Shown here piece after piece: positions 1 through 6,029 of a stretch of 9,331 nt of DNA. Each line of letters begins with the position of its first letter. Within the stretch, counting starts at the first letter, position 1. Source of the stretch: Polaromonas sp. GTDB lineage: Bacteria > Pseudomonadota > Gammaproteobacteria > Burkholderiales > Burkholderiaceae_C. Made by a program: the position numbers and the translations under genes. A model generated the notes under the pieces. That model did not search any database and had not been told where the DNA came from. It saw only the letters and a list, made by a program, of their open reading frames with translations. The stretch covers positions 1 through 9,331 of the forward strand of contig JAHFQQ010000128.1 of the NCBI GenBank assembly GCA_023259235.1. The letters are read 5' to 3'.

Positions 1-1007
1 ACGATGGGAATGAAGTCGAGCACCATCCCGGCAAAGAAAACCACCAGCATCATGGCGATGGTGAGCAGCAGCTGGCTGCCCGCAAAGGCCTGCAGCCAGC
101 CGCCAACCTGGTCGGGAATGTCCGCGATGGTGATCATGTACGACGCCACCATTGCCAGCGCCGCCAGCAGCAGCACCACCGCGCTAGTGCGGGCGGTGAC
201 CAGCAGGCAATGGTAAATCGCGGCCGGCGTCAGCTCGCGATAGATGACGGCGCCAACGAACAGCGCGTAGATCGCCGCAACCACCGCCGCTTCGGTTGGC
301 GTGAAAATACCGAACTTCAAGCCGCCAATGATGATGACCGGTAGCATCAGCGCCCAGAAGCCCTTGCCAATCAGGGCCGCGCGCTCGGCGACGCTTTTCT
401 TCTGTGCGACCTGGGCGTCGCTCTTTCTCGACACCAGCCACCAGGCGACAATCAGCGCCGCACCCATCAGCACGCCGGGTACGATGCCGGCCAGAAACAG
501 GCGGGTGATCGAGACATTGGCCACCACGCCAAACAGCAGGAAGCCGATCGACGGCGGAATCACCGGCGCAATGATGCCGCCGGCCGCCATCAAGCCGCAA
601 GCGCGTGCCGGGTCATAGCCGGCCTGGCGCATCATCGGCACCAGGATTGCCGCCAGCGCCGCGGTATCGGCCACCGCCGACCCCGACAGGCTGGCGAGCA
701 GCAACGCCGCGAAAATGGCGACATAACCAAGACCGCCGCGCAAATGCCCGACGAAGGCGCTGGCCAGCTCGACGATCCGTTTCGACAAACCGCCGGCATT
801 CATGAATTCCCCGGCCAGGATGAAGAAGGGCACCGCCATCAGGACGAAATTGTCGGCGCCGCCGATCGCGTTTTGCACCACGATCTGCGAGTCGAACTGG
901 CCCATCTGCAGCATCAGGCCGATAGCGGCAAACAGCAGCGCAAAGGCGATCGGCATGCCAACCGCAATCAGCAGCAGCAGGATGCCAAGAAAAATCGCCG
1001 CGCTCAT
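1..1007 (-). CDS. dctM: TRAP transporter large permease, DctM-like (partial, C-terminus beyond left edge)
   Basis: This is the large membrane subunit of a tripartite ATP-independent periplasmic transporter, the channel that couples cation flux to uptake of an organic acid delivered by a DctP-type binding protein. The frame is open for 335 codons from ATG at 1007 to the edge; the family is usually about 425 residues, so roughly 90 are missing. Visible family features are an N-terminal hydrophobic helix with GMPIAFALLFA (17-27), PFFILAGEFMN (60-70), the loop GSAVADTAALAAILVPMM (109-126), AAGGIIAPVIPPS (141-153), and FGIFTPTEAAVVAAIYA (232-248), followed by several more membrane helices and LDFIPI at the cut end. 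Its ATG overlaps the stop of the small permease by 4 bp (ATGA), indicating translational coupling. The substrate cannot be read from the sequence. DctP is not in view and could lie further left. Confidence 0.95.
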   Translation of the reverse strand, partial: MSAAIFLGILLLLIAVGMPIAFALLFAAIGLMLQMGQFDSQIVVQNAIGGADNFVLMAVPFFILAGEFMNAGGLSKRIVELASAFVGHLRGGLGYVAIFAALLLASLSGSAVADTAALAAILVPMMRQAGYDPARACGLMAAGGIIAPVIPPSIGFLLFGVVANVSITRLFLAGIVPGVLMGAALIVAWWLVSRKSDAQVAQKKSVAERAALIGKGFWALMLPVIIIGGLKFGIFTPTEAAVVAAIYALFVGAVIYRELTPAAIYHCLLVTARTSAVVLLLAALAMVASYMITIADIPDQVGGWLQAFAGSQLLLTIAMMLVVFFAGMVLDFIPI

Positions 1008-1594
1008 TCGGTTTTTTTCCGATCGCCGCCCGCGGAAACCTCGGCCATTTTTTCTTCAATCCGGTCACCGATGTCCTTGGTCAGGGTCAGTTCCAGATCA
1101 GTATGCGGCTGCGCCAGCGTGCTCCAGATGTTGTAGCTGACGGTCACCAGCATGCCGGCCCCGAAAACCATCGCCACTGCGTAAAGCCAGGCGTAGGAAA
1201 TACCGAGAACCGGATAGGTGTTGTCCAGATTGATGACGGTCTGGTGCCAGCCGCCAACCAGAAAAATCACGCAGCCGGACAGCATCAACGCGCCCGTGAT
1301 CACAATCAGGATCTTTTTGAGTGTCCTGGGAGCGTTTTTTACCAGCGTGTCAAAGCCGATGTGCGCGCGTTGCGCCGAGGCCAGAATTGCACCCAGAAAG
1401 ATCAACCATACGAACAACAGCCGAGCCAGCTCTTCGGAGATCGCGATGCCGGAATTGAATGCATAGCGCAACACGACGTTGCCGAAAACCAGAATCGCCA
1501 TGATCGCCAGATTGACCACGATCACCGTCTCGAGCGTGCGCACGGCCCCGCGCGCGGCGCGCGCAAGCAGGGCGTGCTGTTCGCCGGCTTTCAT
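1004..1594 (-). CDS. dctQ: TRAP transporter small permease, DctQ-like
   Basis: A 196-residue small membrane subunit of the TRAP transporter, which partners the large permease in the cytoplasmic membrane. Four hydrophobic segments are visible at about 20-43, 50-71, 92-115 and 130-155, matching the usual four-helix DctQ topology. The family signature is present: an arginine-tyrosine pair ending helix 1 (LRYAFN), then EELARLLFVWLIFLGA and the following AHIG near 80. The ATG at 1594 is the only start available, because an in-frame TAG lies about ten codons upstream, but no good Shine-Dalgarno sequence precedes it. It follows the VOC gene after an 85-bp gap with nothing recognisable in it, and its stop overlaps the DctM start. 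The charged C-terminal tail (from about 165) is cytoplasmic by inference. Confidence 0.93.
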   Translation of the reverse strand: MKAGEQHALLARAARGAVRTLETVIVVNLAIMAILVFGNVVLRYAFNSGIAISEELARLLFVWLIFLGAILASAQRAHIGFDTLVKNAPRTLKKILIVITGALMLSGCVIFLVGGWHQTVINLDNTYPVLGISYAWLYAVAMVFGAGMLVTVSYNIWSTLAQPHTDLELTLTKDIGDRIEEKMAEVSAGGDRKKTE

Positions 1595-1679
1595 GGGCTG
1601 CCGGAACTGGTGGCGGCAGCGCTATTGCGTTCGGCCATCATGGCAACCCGTTTTTCGGCGGGGCGGATGCCATCAACGC

Positions 1680-2219
1680 TCACTCGCCCGCGTAGCTGCC
1701 GTCGTGCATCCAGGCAGCGTGTTTTGGCGCCTTCTTGGTTTTCGCCCACTCGTTGAGCATGTCCCACTTCACGTCGTCAAGCATCTTGGCCATTGTCGGC
1801 GTGCCGGTGTTGGCGGCAAGTTCCAGCCGGTGGCCGCTCGGGTCGAAGAAGTAGATCGACTTGAAGATGGTGTGATCCGTCGGTCCGACCACGTTGATGC
1901 CGTCAGCTTCCAGTTTGGCCTTGGTCTCCAGCATCGACTCGATGGAATCGACTTCAAAGGCCAGGTGCTGGGTCCAGACCGGCGTGTTGACGTCGCGGCC
2001 CATGGGCGGCTTGGTCGGCAGCTCGAAAAACGCCAGCACATTGCCGTTGCCGGCATCCAGGAAGATGTGCATATAGGGGTCTGGCTCCTTGGTGGATGGC
2101 ACCTCGTTTTCAGCAATCGCCAGCACAAAGTTCATGTTGAGGTACTTGCCGTACCACTCGACGGTTTCCTTGGCATCATTGCAGCGATAGGCAACATGGT
2201 GAATTTTCCTGATCTGCAT
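1680..2219 (-). CDS. VOC superfamily (glyoxalase/extradiol dioxygenase fold) protein
   Basis: A 179-residue cytosolic protein of the vicinal oxygen chelate fold, a metal-dependent family containing glyoxalase I, epimerases, ring-cleavage dioxygenases and fosfomycin-resistance enzymes. Two repeats of the half-domain are visible. Likely metal ligands are His8 (KIHHVAYR), Glu66 (FFELP), His85 (TQHLAFEVD) and Glu133 (HRLELA), so the His/Glu/His/Glu set appears intact. The second half ends with the standard FFDPSGHRLELA motif (124-135). The reading frame continues upstream to 2327, but I place the start at ATG 2219: it has GGAGA 8 nt upstream and begins directly at the first beta strand. It is the first gene of the TRAP transporter operon and divergent from a LysR regulator, which suggests it acts on the imported compound or a metabolite of it. 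The exact reaction cannot be assigned. Confidence 0.9.
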   Translation of the reverse strand: MQIRKIHHVAYRCNDAKETVEWYGKYLNMNFVLAIAENEVPSTKEPDPYMHIFLDAGNGNVLAFFELPTKPPMGRDVNTPVWTQHLAFEVDSIESMLETKAKLEADGINVVGPTDHTIFKSIYFFDPSGHRLELAANTGTPTMAKMLDDVKWDMLNEWAKTKKAPKHAAWMHDGSYAGE

Positions 2220-2241
2220 GAGTTTGTCTCCGGTAAATAAA

Positions 2242-2259
2242 GACTGCCTTGCGGCAGTC
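2242..2259 (-). promoter_or_regulatory. Leader hairpin with GCAA loop upstream of the VOC-TRAP operon
   Basis: On the minus strand the leader reads GACTGCCGCAAGGCAGTC, a perfect 7-bp stem closed by GCAA, a GNRA-type tetraloop. It is followed directly by TTTATTT and then the GGAG ribosome binding site of the VOC gene. The hairpin ends 22 nt before the start codon. The stem plus U-rich tail resembles a short intrinsic terminator or attenuator, but the U tract is interrupted. An mRNA-stabilising role is equally possible. Confidence 0.5.
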
Positions 2260-2315
2260 CCGTGGTTTGGCCCGCAGGCCCCAGCCCGGGTACCCCAATG
2301 GCTGTGGCTGGCTCC

Positions 2316-2344
2316 ATTAAAGTGCAAGCTGATTTATCATGCAA
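2316..2344 (-). promoter_or_regulatory. Candidate promoter for the VOC-TRAP operon
   Basis: On the minus strand TTGCAT (2344-2339) is followed after exactly 17 nt by TTTAAT (2321-2316), a plausible sigma-70 type pair, although the -35 matches the consensus poorly. It lies in the AT-rich centre of the spacer divergent to the LysR gene, where LysR-type regulators normally bind. I could not single out one T-N11-A operator; a loose ATCA...TGAT dyad spans 2336-2359. This is a prediction by eye only. Confidence 0.35.
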
Positions 2345-2378
2345 ACGGTATTTTCTGATGGTTTTATAAGGTTGTCCG

Positions 2379-3305
2379 ATGAATGTCACCCTGCGGCAAT
2401 TGCGCGCCTTCGTTGCGGTCGCCCGCAGCGGCAGTTTCACGCTGGCGGCCGAGAGCCTCTTTGTGACGCAGTCGGCCCTGAGCGGGCTGATCAAGGAGCT
2501 CGAGCAGTCACTGGGTCTGCAGGTGATTGACCGCAGCACCCGCAGGATTCATCTGTCGGATGTGGGTCGCGACCTCTATCCCCTGGTGGACAAGATCATC
2601 CATGATCTGGACGCGGTGCTGGGCGAGGTAAGCAATCTCAAGTCCCTGAAAACAGGCCTGATACGTATCGCCGCTCCGCAACTGATGGCCTCGACCCTGC
2701 TGCCCGAAGTGATCGCGGCCTATGCAGCCGTGCATCCGGAGATCCGCATCAAGCTGGTTGATTGCGCAGTTGAAAGCGTCATGTCGCGGGTGTTCTCCGG
2801 AGAAGTCGATTTTGGCATCGGCCCGGAGCGTGATCCGAACTCCGACATTACCGCCACTACGCTCTTCGAAGGGCCTTTCATGGCGGTCTTTCCGCCTGGC
2901 CATGCGCTGGCTCAACTTTCGGAGATCCGCTGGGCCGACCTTATACGCTTTCCCTTCATTTCCCTGCAAGGGCAATTCACCGAGCGGCTTTCCATCGATC
3001 TGCGGACCGCGGTGCGCGGCCTGACGCTGGCTCCAACCAATGAGGTGGCTTTCATGTCCACCGCGCTGAGCATGGTAAGCACCGGGCTGGGCGTAACCAC
3101 CTGCATTCCCTACGCCGCCTCCCTGGTGCGTCTGTACAAGCTGGAAATGCGCGCCTTGAGCGAGCCGGTTGTCAGGCGAAGATTTTTTGTCTTCACGCGC
3201 AAGGAACGCTCCCAGTCGCCAGCGGCCAAAAGCTTCATGGACTTCCTGTTCCAGCATATTGCCGGACACGAGGAGATCGCGCGCTGGAGCGCAAAGCGAA
3301 AATAG
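2379..3305 (+). CDS. LysR family transcriptional regulator
   Basis: A 308-residue LysR-type regulator, a normal length for the family. The N-terminal winged helix-turn-helix occupies about 3-62, with the typical AAESLFVTQSALSGLIKELE recognition region (23-42) and RSTRRIHLSDVG (52-63). A linker helix follows (about 64-90), then the periplasmic-binding-protein-like effector domain (about 92-300), including GEVDFGIGP (141-149) and GLGVTTCIP (236-244). The ATG at 2379 has TAAGG seven nucleotides upstream. It is divergently transcribed from the VOC-TRAP operon, the usual arrangement for a LysR protein that controls its neighbour and itself in response to a small molecule, here possibly the transported substrate. 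The effector is unknown. It converges with the dienelactone hydrolase gene downstream. Confidence 0.95.
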   Translation: MNVTLRQLRAFVAVARSGSFTLAAESLFVTQSALSGLIKELEQSLGLQVIDRSTRRIHLSDVGRDLYPLVDKIIHDLDAVLGEVSNLKSLKTGLIRIAAPQLMASTLLPEVIAAYAAVHPEIRIKLVDCAVESVMSRVFSGEVDFGIGPERDPNSDITATTLFEGPFMAVFPPGHALAQLSEIRWADLIRFPFISLQGQFTERLSIDLRTAVRGLTLAPTNEVAFMSTALSMVSTGLGVTTCIPYAASLVRLYKLEMRALSEPVVRRRFFVFTRKERSQSPAAKSFMDFLFQHIAGHEEIARWSAKRK

Positions 3306-3327
3306 CTCCCACGTCATGGCACTGGAT

Positions 3328-3344
3328 GCTATTTATTTTATAGC
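3328..3344. repeat. AT-rich hairpin GCTAT-N7-ATAGC after the LysR gene
   Basis: A 5-bp perfect inverted repeat (GCTAT/ATAGC) with a 7-nt AT-only loop lies 22 nt after the LysR stop, in the 106-bp gap between two convergent genes. Its sequence resembles the short palindromes at 6013-6029 and 6684-6700. It could act as a weak bidirectional transcript end, but it has no GC-rich stem. The rest of the gap holds nothing I recognise apart from an 11-bp GC palindrome at 3401-3411. Confidence 0.4.
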
Positions 3345-3411
3345 TATGTAGGATTGTCTCATAAGGGCTGCGATATCAAAACATTGATCATCTACGGCAA
3401 GGCGCAGCGCC

Positions 3412-4113
3412 TCAGGCAAGCCTGGCCGCAAAAAACGCCAACGTGCGCTCACGCGCCAGGCACGCCGCCGCTTCGTTGTAGGCACCACGCAGATCGCAGT
3501 TGAAGCCGTGGTGGGCCGGGTACACACGCACTTCCACCTCCGGGTGAGCCCGGCTGAAAGCCTGGATGCCTTTCATGGGAATTGACGGGTCCTGGTCGGC
3601 AAAGTGCGCCAGCACCGGGCAATGGGGCTGGCGTGCCAGTTCCTCCGGCGCCGTCATGCCGCCACCGTAGTAAGTTACGGCAGCTGCCAGCCCCGTGAGC
3701 GCGCAGGCCGCACGCCAGCTCAAAAGCCCGCCCCAGCAAAAACCCACAATGCCCACCTTTCCACCCGACGCCTTCGCCGCATGCTCGATGGCCACCTGAA
3801 TATCGGGCATTACACCGGGAGCGGGCAGCGCCGCCACGGCAGTCTTGTAGCCCATGCCCTGCCTGACATCCGCTTCGCTGTAGCCAAGCTCCACCCCGGG
3901 CCTGATGCGCTCAAAAAGGGCCGGCGCAACGGCCAGGTAACCCGCCGCCGCGTAGCCGTCGGCCACGGCGCGGATGTGCGCGTTGACGCCGAATATCTCC
4001 TGCACCACCACAATGCTCCCGCTGGCTGGTCCAGCCGGTTGCGCCATGTAGGCAGGCACCTGGACGCCGTCGGCGGCGGTGAGATGAATAAATTGGCCCT
4101 TGGGTTGACTCAT
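3412..4113 (-). CDS. Dienelactone hydrolase family protein
   Basis: A 233-residue alpha/beta hydrolase of the dienelactone hydrolase family; the family's best-known member opens the lactone ring of dienelactones in the modified ortho-cleavage pathway for chloroaromatics. The catalytic triad is visible: Cys126 in GFCWGG (nucleophile elbow), Asp175 in FADQDPSIP and His202 in AHHGFNC. Glu39 in VVQEIFGV matches the conserved glutamate that activates the cysteine. Length is typical of the family (about 230-240). The frame stays open upstream to 4239, but ATG 4113 is preferred: GGGAG stands 8 nt upstream and the protein then begins in the normal family register. No other aromatic-degradation genes are adjacent, so the true substrate may differ from dienelactone. 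It is divergent from the SDR gene and convergent with LysR. Confidence 0.93.
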   Translation of the reverse strand: MSQPKGQFIHLTAADGVQVPAYMAQPAGPASGSIVVVQEIFGVNAHIRAVADGYAAAGYLAVAPALFERIRPGVELGYSEADVRQGMGYKTAVAALPAPGVMPDIQVAIEHAAKASGGKVGIVGFCWGGLLSWRAACALTGLAAAVTYYGGGMTAPEELARQPHCPVLAHFADQDPSIPMKGIQAFSRAHPEVEVRVYPAHHGFNCDLRGAYNEAAACLARERTLAFFAARLA

Positions 4114-4398
4114 GTGCTCAGCTCCCTGATGTTTTAGAAATCTGGCCGTACGCCTCAGGCCGTGAGTTTTCGCGCCACGAACCTTGCCAAAATTGATCGG
4201 CAACACGCGCACTGCGGCGTCGGCGCGTGATCTGCGCAAAACGCTCGCTCCCCAAGCAGGCCCAAGGGCTCCGGGTTGAAAAGCAGTAGTCCATCGCGGT
4301 ATTCACAATAGCCTCGGTCCTGGTTCGTGGCTACAGTACGGTGGTTCGCCTCAATTGCGTTTTTACCCGGAATTGCCATTTTCTGCAGGAGGTCTGAT
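4114..4398. other. Intergenic region between divergent hydrolase and dehydrogenase genes
   Basis: This 285-bp spacer should contain the promoters of both divergent genes. Open frames cross it, but none resembles a known protein. A 5-bp inverted repeat with a 10-bp centre, TTGCC...GGCAA, spans 4184-4203 and could be an operator for the hydrolase. On the plus strand TTGAAA (4276-4281) followed after 18 nt by TATTCA is a weak promoter candidate for the dehydrogenase. I see no convincing terminator, riboswitch or RNA gene. Confidence 0.4.
4387..4393 (+). promoter_or_regulatory. Strong Shine-Dalgarno sequence fixing a TTG start
   Basis: AGGAGGT lies immediately upstream of the dehydrogenase with five nucleotides between it and TTG at 4399. 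It is the strongest ribosome binding site in the window. It sets the start at TTG rather than at the in-frame ATG at 4327, whose extra 24 residues do not fit the family. Confidence 0.8.
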
Positions 4399-5145
4399 TT
4401 GTCCAAGGTTGTCTTGATCACGGGCGGCTCGCGCGGCATTGGCGCCGCGACAGCCCTGCTGGCAGCCCACCAGGGCTATGCGGTGGCCGTCAACTACCAC
4501 GCGAACTCACTGGCGGCCGATGCCGTGGTGCGCCAGATTCACGAGAGTGGCGGGCAGGCCATCGCGGTGCGCGCCGACGTGGCAAAGGAGGCGCAGGTGC
4601 TGGAAATGTTCGCATTCATTGATGACCGGCTCGGCTGCCTCAGCGCGCTGGTCAACAACGCTGGTGTGGTGGACCAGAGCATCCGCGTCGATGCCATCAC
4701 GCTGCAGCGGCTGCAGCGGATGTTTGAAGTCAATGTGTTTGGATCGTTTCTGTGTGCGCGCGAAGCCGTCAGGCGCATGAGCACGCGCCATGGCGGTGCG
4801 GGCGGCGCCATCGTCAACGTCTCCAGCGCGGCGGCACGCCTCGGTTCCCCCGGCCAGTACGTGGACTACGCCGCGGCCAAGGGAGCCATTGATACCTTTA
4901 CCATCGGCCTTGCAAAAGAAGTGGCGGCCGAAGGCATTCGCGTCAACGCGGTGCGCCCCGGCCTCATCGAGACGGAGATTCATGCCTCCGGCGGCCTGCC
5001 GCACCGAGCGTGGGAGCTGGCGCCCCAGGTGCCGATGCAGCGCCCCGGCAGCGCCCGGGAAGTTGCCGAGTCGATTGTCTGGCTGCTCGGCGACAGTGCA
5101 AGCTACACCACGGGCGTGCTGCTTGACGTGTCGGGAGGGCGCTAA
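4399..5145 (+). CDS. SDR family NAD(P)-dependent oxidoreductase, YgfF-like
   Basis: A 248-residue classical short-chain dehydrogenase. The nucleotide-binding motif TGGSRGIG is at 8-15, AD at 59-60, NNAG at 86-89, the conserved Asn at 112, the catalytic serine in NVSSAAA (142 or 143), and Tyr157/Lys161 in YAAAK; RPGLIETEIHASGG (186-199) follows. The arrangement LGSPGQYVDYAAAKGAID and the C-terminal SIVWLLGDSASYTTG closely resemble E. coli YgfF, often named a glucose 1-dehydrogenase-like oxidoreductase; this comparison is from memory. An Arg after the glycine motif region (Ser11-Arg12) is compatible with NADP preference. Start at TTG 4399 is chosen because of AGGAGGT at 4387-4393 and because it gives the canonical N-terminus MSKVVLITGG; an ATG at 4327 would add 24 atypical residues. 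Substrate unknown. It is divergent from the hydrolase; a repeat element begins 5 nt after the stop. Confidence 0.92.
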   Translation: MSKVVLITGGSRGIGAATALLAAHQGYAVAVNYHANSLAADAVVRQIHESGGQAIAVRADVAKEAQVLEMFAFIDDRLGCLSALVNNAGVVDQSIRVDAITLQRLQRMFEVNVFGSFLCAREAVRRMSTRHGGAGGAIVNVSSAAARLGSPGQYVDYAAAKGAIDTFTIGLAKEVAAEGIRVNAVRPGLIETEIHASGGLPHRAWELAPQVPMQRPGSAREVAESIVWLLGDSASYTTGVLLDVSGGR

Positions 5146-5150
5146 AAGAA

Positions 5151-5233
5151 ATGGCCCCACGCTTGTCGCTGCGCGTACTGCGCTGCCCCCCAAGGGGGCT
5201 GAACTTGCTTGGGGCGGCCCTGCGCTGCGTTCT
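5151..5233 (+). repeat. Full copy of the 84-bp GC-rich intergenic repeat
   Basis: This 83-bp unit begins five nucleotides after the dehydrogenase stop and is almost identical to the reverse complement of 8635-8718, with one C missing in the run after ATGGCC. It contains two mutually exclusive stem-loops: GCCCCC/GGGGGC (5185-5190 with 5194-5199) and CCCCAAG/CTTGGGG (5188-5194 with 5208-5214). An 8-bp direct repeat TGCGCTGC occurs at 5179-5186 and 5221-5228. It is transcribed in the same sense as the preceding gene. I recall this repeat family from Comamonadaceae genomes but have no database result. Confidence 0.85.
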
Positions 5234-5275
5234 GTGGCTCCCACGCTTGTCGCTTCGCGTACTGCGCTGCGTTCT
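5234..5275 (+). repeat. Truncated 42-bp copy of the same repeat with internal deletion
   Basis: This copy follows directly in tandem and has the start and end of the unit but lacks the central hairpin half. The lost segment is exactly 42 bp, the distance between the two TGCGCTGC direct repeats in the full copy, and one TGCGCTGC remains at 5263-5270. This fits replication slippage or recombination between the direct repeats. A T6 run (5275-5280) follows. The MarC start codon lies 30 nt beyond the copy. Confidence 0.8.
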
Positions 5276-5305
5276 TTTTTCACCTGGAATGCAATAGACT
5301 GATTC

Positions 5306-5941
5306 ATGGACATCAAACCGCTTGTGACGCTGCTGGCAATCGTCAACCCGTTGGCCATCGTGCCATTTTTCATTCACTACACACAGGGGTTTTCCAGCGT
5401 GCAGCGGCGACGCACCATTGCCATCGCGTCATTCAGCGCTTTTTTGGTGATTGCCACCAGCGCGCTGGCTGGTTTGCAAATCCTCGAGTTTTTCAGCATC
5501 TCGCTGTCGAGCTTTCAGGTCGGCGGCGGCATGCTGCTGCTGATCAGTTCCATGAACATGCTCAACGCGCAGCCCGCCGAGGTCAAGCCGCAAACCAACG
5601 AAATGGAAGATGGCGCGGAAAAGGCGGCCAAGGGTGCCAGCATTGCCGTCGTGCCGCTGACCATTCCCTTGCTGACCGGCCCGGCGACCATGTCCACGGT
5701 GGTGATTTACGCCGAAAAGGCCAAGACATTTTTTCAGCTCGGCACGTTGGTCGGCTATGGGGTGGTGGTCGCGCTGGCAACCGCGCTGTGTTTTTCTCTG
5801 GCTCATCCGATTGCCCGTGTGCTCGGCAAAACCGGCATCGATGTCATGACCCGCTTGATGGGCCTGATCCTGGCGGCGCTGGCGGTGGAAGTGATGGCCG
5901 GCGGCCTGAGCAATCTGTTCCCGGTGCTTCGTGGCGGATAG
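5306..5941 (+). CDS. MarC family integral membrane protein
   Basis: A 211-residue polytopic inner-membrane protein of the MarC family (also called the UPF0056 group). Six hydrophobic segments are visible near 4-24, 38-60, 66-87, 112-135, 145-166 and 183-203. Two family hallmarks are present: VVPLTIPLLTGPATMSTVV (115-133), with its proline pair and GPAT, and RLMGLILAALAVEVMAGGL (183-201). A charged cytoplasmic or periplasmic loop (88-110) separates helices 3 and 4. The family was once linked to multiple antibiotic resistance, a link later withdrawn, and its transport substrate is not established. ATG 5306 gives the normal family N-terminus, but its Shine-Dalgarno sequence is poor. The gene follows the repeat copies after the dehydrogenase and converges with the lipoprotein gene; no strong terminator is visible in the 71 bp between them. 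Confidence 0.92.
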   Translation: MDIKPLVTLLAIVNPLAIVPFFIHYTQGFSSVQRRRTIAIASFSAFLVIATSALAGLQILEFFSISLSSFQVGGGMLLLISSMNMLNAQPAEVKPQTNEMEDGAEKAAKGASIAVVPLTIPLLTGPATMSTVVIYAEKAKTFFQLGTLVGYGVVVALATALCFSLAHPIARVLGKTGIDVMTRLMGLILAALAVEVMAGGLSNLFPVLRGG

Positions 5942-6012
5942 CCGCCAGGTCGGAAAAATCTCTAAAAAATTGCTCTTTATCGACTTGAGCTCAGGTAAAG
6001 CATGATTGAGAG

Positions 6013-6029
6013 GCTACTATTTTTGTAGC
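6013..6029. repeat. AT-rich hairpin GCTAC-N7-GTAGC over the lipoprotein stop codon
   Basis: A perfect 5-bp inverted repeat with a 7-nt T-rich loop contains the stop codon of the minus-strand lipoprotein gene (6017-6019). It resembles the hairpin at 3328-3344, which also sits at a gene end. Between MarC and the lipoprotein it could serve as a weak transcript end for either strand. Confidence 0.4.

Noticed and set aside
184..1068. Minus-strand frames of 138 and 151 codons within the left edge
   Set aside because: They are out-of-frame readings of the DctM gene, whose frame is open without a stop from 1007 to the edge and matches the family throughout.
2508..3317. Long open frame (269 codons) on the minus strand
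   Set aside because: It lies wholly antisense to the well-supported LysR gene, and its translation has no recognisable domain; long antisense frames are common in GC-rich coding DNA.
4155..4439. 94-codon minus-strand open frame in the divergent spacer
   Set aside because: It overlaps the start of the dehydrogenase and has no resemblance to a known protein; there is no supporting ribosome binding site that I can see.
5185..5280. Classical intrinsic terminator after the dehydrogenase
   Set aside because: The GC-rich hairpin is strong, but the T run (5275-5280) is about 60-75 nt away from the stems, too far for a standard terminator.
4507..5373. 288-codon minus-strand open frame over the dehydrogenase and repeats
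   Set aside because: It is antisense to the dehydrogenase and extended by the repeat, which is open in several frames; no family features.
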